DNA from: Acinetobacter sp. TGL-Y2
GTDB taxonomy: Bacteria; Pseudomonadota; Gammaproteobacteria; Pseudomonadales; Moraxellaceae
Reading direction: 5' to 3'
Length of the DNA: 64,000 nt
Assembly: GCF_001612555.1 (NCBI RefSeq)
Contig: NZ_CP015110.1
Coordinates: forward strand, 310,001 to 374,000
This document shows positions 1-9,214 of this stretch, in pieces. Under the pieces are notes generated by a model. The model saw nothing but the letters and a program-made list of their open reading frames with translations, was not told where the DNA came from and did not search any database. Made by a program: the position numbers and the translations under genes. Every line of letters starts with the position of its first letter. Positions within the stretch are counted from its first letter, which is position 1.

Positions 1-288
1 CCGACCATTTCCATGGCATTTGCTGCGATTGTGATTATTTCACGTGAAATTACGGTGTCTGCACTGCGTGAATGGATGGCAGAGCTTGGTGCTCGTACCA
101 ACGTGGCTGTATCCGCGGTGGGTAAATATAAAACTGCGTTTCAGATGATTGCGATTTCAGTATTTTTACTGAATTGGCAGCCGCTTGAACTGTTGGCTTA
201 TGGTCTGCTTTATACCGCTGTGATTTTGACGCTTTGGTCGATGTTTATTTATTTAAAAGCAGCTTGGCCGTACCTAAAACAACCTTGA
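1..288 (+). CDS. pgsA: CDP-diacylglycerol--glycerol-3-phosphate 3-phosphatidyltransferase, C-terminal part
   Basis: The reading frame is open from the first base of the window, so the gene is 5'-truncated here; the ATG at 13 is internal. About 95 residues remain. They contain the SREITVSALREWMAELG segment typical of the later part of PgsA, followed by two hydrophobic segments. The family is an inner-membrane CDP-alcohol phosphatidyltransferase that makes phosphatidylglycerophosphate, the first committed step to phosphatidylglycerol and cardiolipin. The catalytic CDP-alcohol motif lies upstream of the window and cannot be checked. An intrinsic terminator follows the stop codon by about 15 bases. 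Confidence 0.88.
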   Translation, partial: PTISMAFAAIVIISREITVSALREWMAELGARTNVAVSAVGKYKTAFQMIAISVFLLNWQPLELLAYGLLYTAVILTLWSMFIYLKAAWPYLKQP

Positions 289-301
289 TGAATAATGATA
301 A

Positions 302-324
302 AGCTCCGATCTCGGGGCTTTTTT
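302..324 (+). terminator. Intrinsic terminator of pgsA
   Basis: An 8-bp stem (AGCTCCGA with TCGGGGCT, one G-T pair) with a 2-base loop is followed directly by a run of T. It sits just after the pgsA stop codon. Confidence 0.8.
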
Positions 325-337
325 ACTGAGAAAAATA

Positions 338-699
338 ATGAATATCACAAAAATAATATTAGGCTTAAGCCTACTGTTTAGCACTTATAGTTATACACAT
401 GATGAACCAAGAACAAAAGAATATTTGCATAGTCACGGTATGCATATTGTTTGTCTAAAGCTGAACGTTATAAAGAGGAAGCAGATAATGCAATGGGTGG
501 ATATTTCCAAATTGGGAACCATGGCATTAAGACAGCGGATTATGTTGAAAAATATATTGATCAAAAATTAAAAGAGGATCTAGGTGGGTATAAAGGCGTA
601 AGCATACCTGCTTATTTGATGCGTTGTTTAGAGATTTCCTATTCAGAGGAATATCGAGCCTATGTTCGACATACACTAGATAAATCCTCCTACGAATAA
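338..699 (+). pseudogene. Small secreted protein gene, frameshifted
   Basis: An ATG at 338 opens a typical signal peptide (MNITKIILGLSLLFSTYSYT), but this frame leaves the coherent protein near 440-450. The frame shifted by -1 continues it with a hydrophilic, helical-looking sequence (AERYKEEADNAMGGYF and on) to a stop at 697-699. Joining the two frames gives one protein of about 120 residues with a signal peptide and a charged mature domain. I do not recognise the family. The break could be a real single-base deletion or a sequencing error; no other gene fits the interval. It lies between pgsA and the convergent ABC exporter gene. Confidence 0.55.
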
Positions 700-704
700 T
701 GCGC

Positions 705-2506
705 CTAACTGTGGGTTTCTTCCTCAGCATCATCTTCAAAGGTCTTGGCAATTTTTTCGATGTTGAGGCTTTTTGCCATCGCATCAAAAATTTCTTTATA
801 ACTGCCATTCATTTGGTACAGCTGATCATGTTCGCCGTGTTCCACAATACGTCCTTCTTTCATGACATAGGTATAATCGGCGTCAATGATTTGTGAAAGA
901 CTGTGTGAAATCATGATCACGGTTCGACCTTGTTTAATCTCATCCAAGCTTTGCTTGATCTGCTCGGACGCAATCGCATCGAGACTTGCGGTCGGCTCAT
1001 CAAGGAAGATAATCGGTGGGTTTTTCAGGAACATTCGCGCCAGTGCAATCCGCTGTTGCTGCCCCCCGAGAGCATCAGTGCATCTGCATCATAGGCATCT
1101 GGAAGTTGTAAAATCTGATCATGAATTGAAGCTTTACGTGCCGCATGTTCCACATCTTCAAGGCTGGCATCGGTTTTGCCATAGCGGATATTTTCAAAAA
1201 TTGAACCTTGGAAAATATGGTTTTTTTGCAGCACCAGCCCAATATGATCGCGTAAATATTGGGTGTCCATGTCTTCAATATCGACACCATCGAGTAAAAT
1301 CTGACCTGAATCAGGCTGATAAAACTTGTCCAATAAGCTGATGAGTGTGGATTTACCCGCACCCGAGAGTCCGACCAAGGCGGTGATTTTGTTCGGGCGA
1401 ATGGTCATGTGGATATCATGCAAAGCCTGATGACCATTGGGATAAGAAAAATTGACGTTGTTAAGCTGAAATTGCCCTGAAATTTGAGGTTTATTTGAGC
1501 CACTGGATTCAATCTCGTGATCGGCTTCCAAAATTTGAAAAAAGCTTTCTGAGTAAATCATGGCATCATTAATTTCATCATAGATACGATGCAGCGAGCG
1601 AATCGGCGCAGAGACGTTGTTAAACAACAGCACGTGGAACATGATCATCCCAATACTCATTTGCCCATCGAGGACAAAATAAGCAGTCAAAATAATGATC
1701 AGTACAATCCCAATTTGTTCAATAAAAGTTTTCACCCCATCAAAAATAAAACTGGTTTGACGTGTCTGCATTTGGTTGTCTGTCAGTTCGCGCTGAAGCT
1801 TGAGTTGTTTATCCGATTCAATCGACTCACGGTTAAAAGACTTAATGACAGTGATTGAGTTAATAATGCTTAAAATGCCTTGGCTTTTTTTCTCACGACC
1901 ATCACGTAAATTACGTCGCCATCCGCCCAGTTTTTGCGCTTGTTTAAAAGTCAGCCAGAAGTAAATCGGTACAATACTCAGTGCAACCAAACCGACATAG
2001 ACATTGGCATAAAACATCAGGCCAAGTGCCACAAAGGCACTGGTAAATAACGGCAGAATATCAATAAAAAAGATTTGAACCAAGCGGGTCAGTGAACCAA
2101 TTCCTCGGTCTATACGAGTTTGTAATTTGCCCGCTTGGTTGTTTTCTTGGTTAAAAAAAGCCAGTCGATAAGTGAGGAATTTAACAATAATTCCTTGGGC
2201 TAAATCTTGTGAGACCAAGATTCTAAGTTTTTCGCCATAAAACTTCTGACCGAACTGTACCAAGGCATTGATAATTTCTTTGCCCAGTAAAATCACGGTG
2301 ATGGTAATCAGAATGTTCCAACCCGCCGCTAAGCCTTGTCCTGCTTCAACTAAGGCATTGATGCTGTCGACCGCATATTGCAAAGTTAGGGCGTTGACCT
2401 GCGCGGTCAGTGAGCCGATCAAGGTCAGAATAAGCGTTGCAATAACCAGCAGTTTATAAGGTCTTACAAAAGGTTTTAGTTTTTGAAATAACAACCATAG
2501 ATTCAT
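705..2506 (-). pseudogene. ABC exporter, fused permease/ATPase (MsbA/MdlB-like), frameshifted in the signature motif
   Basis: The first 1.48 kb encodes six membrane segments and a nucleotide-binding domain with Walker A GLSGAGKS. The frame then ends just after LMLSGG. A second frame (705-1034) carries on with QQQR, IALARMF, Walker B IIFLDEPTASLD and the H-loop VIMISHS. Inserting one G into the run of six at 1062-1067 restores LSGGQQQR and gives a normal protein of about 600 residues. Type I exporters of this kind work as dimers in the inner membrane to move lipids or drugs; the substrate cannot be told. As written, the gene lacks a complete signature motif and Walker B on one chain and should be inactive. 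Confidence 0.85.
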
Positions 2507-2641
2507 AAGCGATTGTTTTTATTATCAGATTTAAGTGTAGTCTAAGCCTGAAAATAAAGCCTCACAAGCATATACAATGTTTTAAATTGTGAATGAGACA
2601 TTTCGTTTAACATGAAGTCGAATGAACTGTAAGGTTAAAGC

Positions 2642-3262
2642 ATGAATCTTGAATTATTTGCGCCTGAAGCCCACGACAATTTGTTGCCTTATGATGGGGT
2701 GGTGAAAGACTATGGCTTAATTTTGGATGCAGATGAATGTCAGCAATATTTTGATTATTTTTATCAATTTTTGGCATGGCAGCCAGATGAAGTCATGTTG
2801 TATGGTCAATACTTTAAGACCGATCGAAAAGTGGCTTGGTATGGCGATGCTGACTATCAATATGATTACTCAGGTATGTCAAAGCAAGCTCAGTCGTGGC
2901 ATCCGTTATTGCTTAAGCTGAAACAGCAGATTGAATACATGACAGGACATTCGTTTAATTCATGCCTTGCAAATCTCTATGAACATGGCAAACAAGGCAT
3001 GGGCTGGCACAGTGATAACGAAGCGTCTTTACGTTCGACTGAACATGGAACGGTCATTGCATCTTTAAGTTTGGGTGTAGCTCGAAAGTTCCGTTTTAAA
3101 CATAAAATCACAGCGGAAACGGTTGATCTACTTTTATATTCAGGTCAATTAATCGTGATGAAAGGGCAAACACAAGAGTACTGGAAACATATGATTGCCA
3201 AATCCAGCAAAATTATCGAGCCTCGGATTAATCTGACTTTTCGCTACTTTTATCCGAAGTAA
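2642..3262 (+). CDS. alkB: Alpha-ketoglutarate-dependent dioxygenase, AlkB family DNA repair enzyme
   Basis: A 206-residue protein with the Fe(II)/2-oxoglutarate dioxygenase core: the iron ligands in MGWHSDNE (HxD), a distal histidine in EYWKHMI, and the 2-oxoglutarate-binding arginines in PRINLTFR at the C-terminus. The family removes alkyl lesions such as 1-methyladenine and 3-methylcytosine from DNA by oxidative demethylation. The size and the HSDNE signature resemble the ALKBH2/3-like bacterial subgroup more than E. coli AlkB. It stands alone, divergent from the ABC exporter gene, with no adjacent ada gene. The ATG at 2642 follows a purine-rich AAGGTTAAAGC stretch. Confidence 0.85.
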   Translation: MNLELFAPEAHDNLLPYDGVVKDYGLILDADECQQYFDYFYQFLAWQPDEVMLYGQYFKTDRKVAWYGDADYQYDYSGMSKQAQSWHPLLLKLKQQIEYMTGHSFNSCLANLYEHGKQGMGWHSDNEASLRSTEHGTVIASLSLGVARKFRFKHKITAETVDLLLYSGQLIVMKGQTQEYWKHMIAKSSKIIEPRINLTFRYFYPK

Positions 3263-3302
3263 CCGGCAAGCGTAGATATCTTCAGAAAAAATAGCTTGGG
3301 AG

Positions 3303-4082
3303 TTAGTTGAGCACGTTTTCATGCGCAGAGATTTCAATACATTTTTTCTCAATTAAAGCCGCATTTTCATGCAGTATTGCAATCATTTTATTTTGATCGA
3401 TGAACTCAAAGCGATTTTTCGAGGCCAATAGGGTTAATGCCAGAGGGGGCTCTTTGCTCGAGAAGTTAATTGGAACAGATAATCCCGCGATATTTGGATT
3501 TAGCTCACCATTTGAAAAATAAAAACCCTGCTTTTTGATTTTTTTCATTTTGATCATGAACGCATTTTCATCGCTGGCAAACCCCACAGATTTGAACTGC
3601 TCATCAAAACGTTGGTAATAATCGAGTAATTTCTGCTTGGGCAGATGAGACATGATGACTTTCGGTGATGAACCCACAAAAATAGGGCGTGGTGCACCAC
3701 GACCATAGGACAGTAATTTCACATCTTTATAGAGCTCATGATGAATATCTATGCAGAAGTCATAATTCAAATGCGTCAGTAAACAACAGAATTCAGTACG
3801 CTCTACAATCTCTTGCATAAATGGAATGCTGATCTGAACCAAAGGGTCAGTAGTGCGTGAAATGTAATCCAATACCGCAATTTTAGACCCTAAAGTGTAA
3901 TCGCCTGACGTTCCCCTTAAGCGTTGTAATAATTCAGCAGAAACCAGTTCTTTTAAATATCGATAACTGGTCGGTGTAGACAGGCCAAGTTCTTGGCTAA
4001 TGATGTCGACATTAATGACAGGACGATCCACCGAAAATAAATCTAAAACGGTGAGAATCTTACCAAAACTAGAAAGTGCCAT
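3303..4082 (-). CDS. IclR-family transcriptional regulator
   Basis: A 259-residue protein. Residues about 1-75 form a winged helix-turn-helix (KILTVLDLF, LSTPTSYRYLKEL). The remainder matches the IclR effector domain in layout, with glycine-rich GRGAPRPIFVGS and a C-terminal GLSVPINFSS segment. IclR proteins act as dimers or tetramers and usually control catabolism or efflux of small aromatic or organic acids. It is transcribed divergently from the FUSC/DUF1656/HlyD efflux genes across a 458-bp gap, so control of that set is a reasonable inference. The effector is unknown. Confidence 0.85.
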   Translation of the reverse strand: MALSSFGKILTVLDLFSVDRPVINVDIISQELGLSTPTSYRYLKELVSAELLQRLRGTSGDYTLGSKIAVLDYISRTTDPLVQISIPFMQEIVERTEFCCLLTHLNYDFCIDIHHELYKDVKLLSYGRGAPRPIFVGSSPKVIMSHLPKQKLLDYYQRFDEQFKSVGFASDENAFMIKMKKIKKQGFYFSNGELNPNIAGLSVPINFSSKEPPLALTLLASKNRFEFIDQNKMIAILHENAALIEKKCIEISAHENVLN

Positions 4083-4540
4083 ATTTACCTATGAGGAGAA
4101 AATAATATTAAATCAAAATCATATCTAGTTTATAACAAAAAAATGAGGTGCATGCAGAGCTTTCTTAACATCGTTTGATCGTGTGTAGTGAACTCAAGAA
4201 AACCCAATTTAGGTGATAAAACATTGTATATTTTAATTATAATTAAGCATATAATTAGGTAAATTATCATAATAAGATATTTTTATTGACTTAAAATGTT
4301 TTTTTTGAAAAAATAGCTTAAACAAATATCGAATGATGAATTTTTAATCTGCTATTTTTAGCCAGATATTTCATTTCATGACGTCTATGTCGTGATTTTT
4401 TTATGCATTTAGGGTGGGGCACCGAGCTAAAGCATGGGAATGTAAAGCTATAAAACCCAATCATCTGAGTGAGTGGGTGTATCAAGCATTCACACGTAAT
4501 CGATATTTTAACAAGCCATCCCGCACATTGAGATCAAGAC
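4083..4540. other. Long AT-rich divergent intergenic region
   Basis: This 458-bp gap separates the divergent IclR regulator and efflux operon and must hold both promoters and probably the regulator's operator. It is strongly AT-rich from about 4200 to 4400. I could not pick out a convincing palindromic operator or a -35/-10 pair by eye, and the short open frames in it look non-coding. Confidence 0.5.
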
Positions 4541-6649
4541 ATGCTGTTAACCCAACAATTGCTCGCATTTCGTCCGACCCGATTGGACTGGATTTTTGCG
4601 ACCAAAACCTTTGTTGCAGGTATGTTGGCACTGTATGTGGCGTTTCAACTCGATTTGCCCTATCCGATATGGGCCATTGGTACGGTATTTGTGATTGCCA
4701 ATCCTTATTCAGGAATGATGTCATCTAAAAGTATATATCGCATTTTAGGGACATTGCTGGGTGCGATCGTCTCCATTGTGGTGACGCCGCTTTTAATTAA
4801 CACGCCTTTACTTTTCACTCTGTTTTTGGCCAGCTGGGTCGGCGGTTGCTTGTATTTATCTCTGCTTGACCGTACGCCGCGTAGTTATGTTTCTATGCTC
4901 GCAGGCTATACTACCGTGATCATTTGTTACAATTTCGTTTATTCCATTGATACTGGATCACTGTTTGATATGGCAATCGGACGCTTTCTTGAAATCACAT
5001 TGGGTGTTGTTTGCAGTGCAATTGTGACCACCACCATTTTCCCCATGCATATTGGGCCTACGGTCAAAACTAAAATTGATCAGACTTTTCAAGATACCCA
5101 TCAAATTTTTGAGCATATTCTTTCAAATAATCAAAGCCTTTTAAACAATAACAATAATGATGGACACTACATTGATGCTTTAGGAAGCCTTGCGCGAGAT
5201 CTTTCAGATATCCATGTGATGGCCGTGCATTTAAGTTACGAAAAGTCGACTTTGCGCGGTATGACCAAACCGCTTCAAGAAATGCTCAATCAGATGACCA
5301 TGTTGGTCAGTAATCTGGTGGCCATGTCTGAACGGATTAAACAACTTGATCGTATTGATCAAGTCTATCGTCATAAAATATCAATTTTGCATGAATATAT
5401 TGCCGAATTTTTGCAAGATCATCAGGTGATTTCGGCGCATGAATTGAATCATTTGCCCGCTCAGTTTGAACTTGATTTTGAAGAAATGACCCAAGCTTCA
5501 CCCTATAGTCAGCAGGTTATATTGGGAAGTTTGAAGATGGATCTTCGGCATTTTATTCAGAATATGCGAGCCATTGAATTGATTTGGCAACGTATTCAAA
5601 AGGGTGATGTCACACTTCCAGAGTCAGTATCACCGATGTCGACGCATTATCCTCATTTACACCGTGACCAAGGCATGGCTGTACGGGGGGGGATTTCAGC
5701 GTTTCTAATTATTATAGTAGCGACGGGTTTTTGGATTTTAAGTGGCTGGAAAGCTGGTTTTATGATGGCTGAAATGGCTGCGATTAGTGCCTGTATTCTC
5801 ACCGCTATGGATAACCCTGTTCCTGCATTAAAAATGTTCATTCGCGGTAATCTGTATGCCGCCATTGCGGTCTTTATTTACGCATATGGTATTTTCCCCA
5901 ATATTACTGAATTTTGGCAATTAGTTTTGGTGCTCGCGCCTTTTATCATGTTTTGTCTGATGCTTTATTTACATCCGCCGTTGATTGGGGTGGGGTTGCC
6001 GTTATTGATGGGCACTGTCATGGGGCTTAGCTTGCAAAATCGCTATAGCTTGGATCAGACATTTTTCTTTGATGCTTCAATTGGTACAGTATTAGGTCCG
6101 ATTATTTCTGTTTATATCATTCATTTGGTCCGAGCCATGTCGCCTGAAATCACGGTGCAACGTACTTTATCTTTACATTATCAAGCGATACGTCAAGCAC
6201 TGTATATGCCTTATGGTGTCCAATTTAGAACGCATCTACGAAGCATGTTTGATCGGATTGGGGTGCTCAATACCAAGATGGTTCAGTCAAATGAACTCAA
6301 GAAAAAGATCAATCTGGCATTAGTGGAATCTAGCGCTGTAATTGATTTAGCTCGGCTTCAAGAATTATTCAATCAGCTCCAAGAATACGATAGTTTAAAA
6401 CGTAATATGGTGGAACTTCAGCAGCATTTTGATGATTATTTTCGTGCTAAAGAAATGGCTCAAGATACTCAAATAGCTCATTTTAAGATTGTGAGTAAGA
6501 TTGAACATCTACACCTGCAGTCTAAGGCGTTGAGCCATGATGAGGTTTTGGAACGGTTACAGATTTCACTTAATAATATTCTAAGTAGTTTATGTCATGT
6601 GAGTCCTCCTCTCACATTGCCACAAGAGGTAAGTCACGTTCATGGGTGA
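4541..6649 (+). CDS. FUSC-family inner-membrane efflux protein (AaeB/PET type)
   Basis: A 702-residue protein with two blocks of membrane helices (about residues 25-170 and 385-530), each followed by a long soluble helical region, as in AaeB-type pumps. The start of the first block (FVAGMLALYVAFQLDLPYPIWA) is characteristic. In E. coli the relative AaeB works with the adaptor AaeA to export aromatic carboxylic acids. The next two genes encode DUF1656 and HlyD-type partners, with an 8-base overlap to the first, so the three form one operon. The coding sequence carries an in-frame run of eight G (5685-5692). No clear ribosome site precedes the ATG; it was kept because the family N-terminus starts there. 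Confidence 0.85.
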   Translation: MLLTQQLLAFRPTRLDWIFATKTFVAGMLALYVAFQLDLPYPIWAIGTVFVIANPYSGMMSSKSIYRILGTLLGAIVSIVVTPLLINTPLLFTLFLASWVGGCLYLSLLDRTPRSYVSMLAGYTTVIICYNFVYSIDTGSLFDMAIGRFLEITLGVVCSAIVTTTIFPMHIGPTVKTKIDQTFQDTHQIFEHILSNNQSLLNNNNNDGHYIDALGSLARDLSDIHVMAVHLSYEKSTLRGMTKPLQEMLNQMTMLVSNLVAMSERIKQLDRIDQVYRHKISILHEYIAEFLQDHQVISAHELNHLPAQFELDFEEMTQASPYSQQVILGSLKMDLRHFIQNMRAIELIWQRIQKGDVTLPESVSPMSTHYPHLHRDQGMAVRGGISAFLIIIVATGFWILSGWKAGFMMAEMAAISACILTAMDNPVPALKMFIRGNLYAAIAVFIYAYGIFPNITEFWQLVLVLAPFIMFCLMLYLHPPLIGVGLPLLMGTVMGLSLQNRYSLDQTFFFDASIGTVLGPIISVYIIHLVRAMSPEITVQRTLSLHYQAIRQALYMPYGVQFRTHLRSMFDRIGVLNTKMVQSNELKKKINLALVESSAVIDLARLQELFNQLQEYDSLKRNMVELQQHFDDYFRAKEMAQDTQIAHFKIVSKIEHLHLQSKALSHDEVLERLQISLNNILSSLCHVSPPLTLPQEVSHVHG

Positions 6650-6842
6650 ACTCAATATTTATGGGGTCTATGTCCCTATGCTGCTCATTCAAGCAGTGCT
6701 GGCTTACGTGATCTTAATGATCATCAGAAGATGGGAAGACATTTGGATTGAAAAAGGCTGGATTGCTTTACCGAGCATTTTTTATCTCTGTTTATATGTG
6801 GTGTTACTGGGCGGCGTACATTGGGCTTTTTTATTGTCTTAA
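6642..6842 (+). CDS. DUF1656 small inner-membrane protein (AaeX-like)
   Basis: A 66-residue protein with two hydrophobic segments (about 9-27 and 42-64) separated by a short charged loop (RRWEDIWIEKG). It begins inside the end of the FUSC pump gene (8-base overlap), indicating translational coupling. DUF1656/AaeX proteins nearly always sit between FUSC pumps and HlyD adaptors; their role is not established, although a membrane accessory part of the efflux complex is likely. Confidence 0.85.
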   Translation: MGELNIYGVYVPMLLIQAVLAYVILMIIRRWEDIWIEKGWIALPSIFYLCLYVVLLGGVHWAFLLS

Positions 6843-6878
6843 TGGGTTGAAGATTAAAATGATTGAAGGAAACAGATA

Positions 6879-7880
6879 ATGACACTCATCGGTTTAAGAA
6901 CATATATGCGCCCAATCATCATGGCGGTGATGGCATTAGTTGCAGTTTTGGTTATTCGTCATATTTGGAATTACTATAACGCGGAACCCTGGACACGAGA
7001 TGGGCGTGTACGTGCAGATGTTATCGAGGTTTCGTCCGACGTTTCGGGTTTAATTACTGAGGTTTTGGTCGAGGATAATCAATCTGTCACCAAAGGGCAA
7101 GTGTTGTTTAATATTGATGTTGCCCGCCAAGCAGTAGAATTGGAGCAGGCGAAATCTGATCTGGCCAATGCAAAAGCAGGGCTTGCGAAAGCAGAAGCTG
7201 AAATGGCGCAGTCTAAAGCCAATATTGTGAAATCTCAGGCCAATATTGTACTCGCGGATAAAAATGCCAGTCGATACGCTAGCTTGATGGATGGCGCAAT
7301 TTCGAAACAAGAACAAGACCAAATGTTTGCGATCCGTGATCAATCCCATGCTGAACATACACAGTTAGAAGCCGTCATCGAGCAGGCCAAAGCAAATATT
7401 ATTCAACAAAAAGCGCTCATCGAGGTGGCCCAAAGCCATGTCAATTTAGCTCAGTTGAATCTAAAGCGCTCGGCAGTTGTTGCTCCAGCAGATGGCACCA
7501 TGTCAAATTTTGAATTGAAGGCAGGCAACTATATTCAAGTTGGACAGCCTGTCGCCGCTTTGGTCGACCGTAAAGCACTCTATGTGGTGGGATATTTTGA
7601 AGAAACAAAACTCAATAAAATTCATGTCGGAGATCAAGCGACAATTCAGTTAATGGGCGACTCTGAAAAAATCAAAGGTCATGTGCAAGGTATTGCAACT
7701 GGTATTGAAGATCGTGAGCGTAGTTCGACTTCAGGGTTACTCGCCAATGTTAATCCGACATTCAGTTGGGTTCGTTTGGCACAGCGCGTACCGGTAAAAA
7801 TTATTTTAGATGAAGTGCCGCATGATAATTTGGCCTTTGTCGCGGGTCGAACAGCCACAGTGCATATTGGAACCAGCTAA
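6879..7880 (+). CDS. HlyD/EmrA-family periplasmic adaptor of the FUSC efflux system
   Basis: A 333-residue protein with an N-terminal membrane anchor (about 13-30), a split lipoyl-like domain (VSGLITEVLVEDNQSVTKG near the start and VVAPADGTMSNFEL later), an Ala/Gln/Lys-rich coiled coil in between, and a C-terminal beta-barrel region. This is the layout of AaeA/EmrA membrane fusion proteins, which connect an inner-membrane pump to an outer-membrane channel. It is the third gene of the efflux operon. No outer-membrane factor is encoded nearby, so a shared TolC-type channel would be needed. Confidence 0.88.
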   Translation: MTLIGLRTYMRPIIMAVMALVAVLVIRHIWNYYNAEPWTRDGRVRADVIEVSSDVSGLITEVLVEDNQSVTKGQVLFNIDVARQAVELEQAKSDLANAKAGLAKAEAEMAQSKANIVKSQANIVLADKNASRYASLMDGAISKQEQDQMFAIRDQSHAEHTQLEAVIEQAKANIIQQKALIEVAQSHVNLAQLNLKRSAVVAPADGTMSNFELKAGNYIQVGQPVAALVDRKALYVVGYFEETKLNKIHVGDQATIQLMGDSEKIKGHVQGIATGIEDRERSSTSGLLANVNPTFSWVRLAQRVPVKIILDEVPHDNLAFVAGRTATVHIGTS

Positions 7881-7945
7881 AAGAGAGCTTTAACTTTAAA
7901 AAAAAACACCCCAAAGGATGTTTTATATTACTCAAAGAACACGAC

Positions 7946-8389
7946 TTAAGGCTGGATACCTTGTGGATGACGATACCAACTTTCAATAAACAGCGCTGCT
8001 GCAATACTGTCTGCAGAAACGTTCTTTCCGCGACCTTGTGCCTGATAGTGATCTAACTCATCCCGTGCTTCACGTGTGGTTAAGCGCTCATCCACCATCC
8101 ATGTTTCAATGTTGGTTTGATGACGTAAGCGCCGTGCAAATTTACGGGCGCGCGCAGACAGTTCAGATTCCGAATCATCCATATTTAAAGGTAGGCCAAC
8201 CAAGAACAGATTCGGTTGGTGTTGCTTCACAATTTTCAACAGTTCATCCCAATTGGGGATACCATCTCTCATCGGGAAAAGCGCCAAAGGAGTCGCGCTT
8301 TCAATGATTGAGGAGCCGACCGCCATTCCTGTTTTTTGTGTACCAAAATCAAAAGCCATAATCAGCTTCGGCTGTTTCAAATCAGGCAT
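7946..8389 (-). CDS. ruvX: Putative pre-16S rRNA nuclease / Holliday junction resolvase homologue
   Basis: A 147-residue RNase H-like protein: catalytic Asp in [17 protein letters not shown], a mid-domain FLVGLPLN strand, the WMVDERLTT motif, and the distal acidic pair in [15 protein letters not shown]. The YqgF/RuvX family is implicated in 5' maturation of 16S rRNA and is essential in E. coli. I chose the ATG at 8389, which overlaps the end of yqgE, over an in-frame TTG two codons upstream. The pairing with yqgE is common in gammaproteobacteria. Confidence 0.88.
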   Translation of the reverse strand: MPDLKQPKLIMAFDFGTQKTGMAVGSSIIESATPLALFPMRDGIPNWDELLKIVKQHQPNLFLVGLPLNMDDSESELSARARKFARRLRHQTNIETWMVDERLTTREARDELDHYQAQGRGKNVSADSIAAALFIESWYRHPQGIQP

Positions 8390-8936
8390 GTCCAATCTCT
8401 GAAGATAACCAAGTCCGATCTATGCCCAGTTTTTTATAGGCAGCATCCCAGCGATCGTCATAAGGTAGGTTGAAAATTAAATCCATATCCGAGTCGCAGA
8501 TGAGCCAATCACCGCGTGACATCTCATCTTCGAGTTGGTTTTTGTCCCAACTGGCATAGCCTAAAGCAATTTGATAGCGTCCAACGCCTTGATTTTGAGC
8601 AATTGCATCTAAAATATCTTTTGAGGTGGTAATACACAGGTTTTCATCCATGGCAATGGAGGAGTGCCAAGTCGGTTGACCGGTATGAATCACAAAACCC
8701 GCTTCTGGACGCAGTGGACCGCCTTGTAAGACCTCATGCGGGCGCACGAAATCTGCCTCAATGTCTAAGTCATTTAACAACTCTTTAACTTGAATGCCTG
8801 CGGGACGGTTAATGATGATCCCTTGAGCGCCATCTTCATCGTGCCGCGCGATATACACCACTGTATTGGCAAAGAAATCATCTGCCAAATCTGGCGGGGC
8901 AATTAGACAACGATGGGTCAGAAATTGTTTGCTCAC
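8382..8936 (-). CDS. yqgE: YqgE/AlgH family protein
   Basis: A 184-residue protein typical of UPF0301: [18 protein letters not shown] at the start, [28 protein letters not shown] and the later [13 protein letters not shown] segment. The start is GTG at 8936, with a GGAG-type ribosome site about a dozen bases upstream. The molecular function is unsettled; AlgH in Pseudomonas was linked to alginate regulation. The last bases overlap ruvX, so the two are co-translated. Confidence 0.88.
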   Translation of the reverse strand: MSKQFLTHRCLIAPPDLADDFFANTVVYIARHDEDGAQGIIINRPAGIQVKELLNDLDIEADFVRPHEVLQGGPLRPEAGFVIHTGQPTWHSSIAMDENLCITTSKDILDAIAQNQGVGRYQIALGYASWDKNQLEDEMSRGDWLICDSDMDLIFNLPYDDRWDAAYKKLGIDRTWLSSEIGHA

Positions 8937-9214
8937 CTAAAGGCTTCTCCTCATTTCATTCAAAGATAGATATCCAGCGTACTTTAATATCAACATACTC
9001 GACTCAATTAAATTCAACAACGCATTTGTGTGAACACCGAGCTGCATCTTTTAAAATAAAGAGATATTGATCAGGCTTTTCGTGCTTCAGAAAAAACACT
9101 TTATTGACCTGAACTAATATATACATTGATTCACTGTGATTTAAATTAGAGCAATCCGACCGTCTAAACTAAAAAGCTATGCTAAATGGAAAATCACATA
9201 AGAAAAGAGAAGAC

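Noticed and set aside
886..1341. Plus-strand open frame of 151 codons over the ABC exporter
   Set aside because: It is antisense to the ATPase domain, whose motifs are clear on the minus strand, and has no ribosome site.
4414..4728. Plus-strand open frame of 104 codons upstream of the FUSC pump
   Set aside because: It overlaps the start of the pump in another frame, shows no protein-like pattern and no ribosome site.
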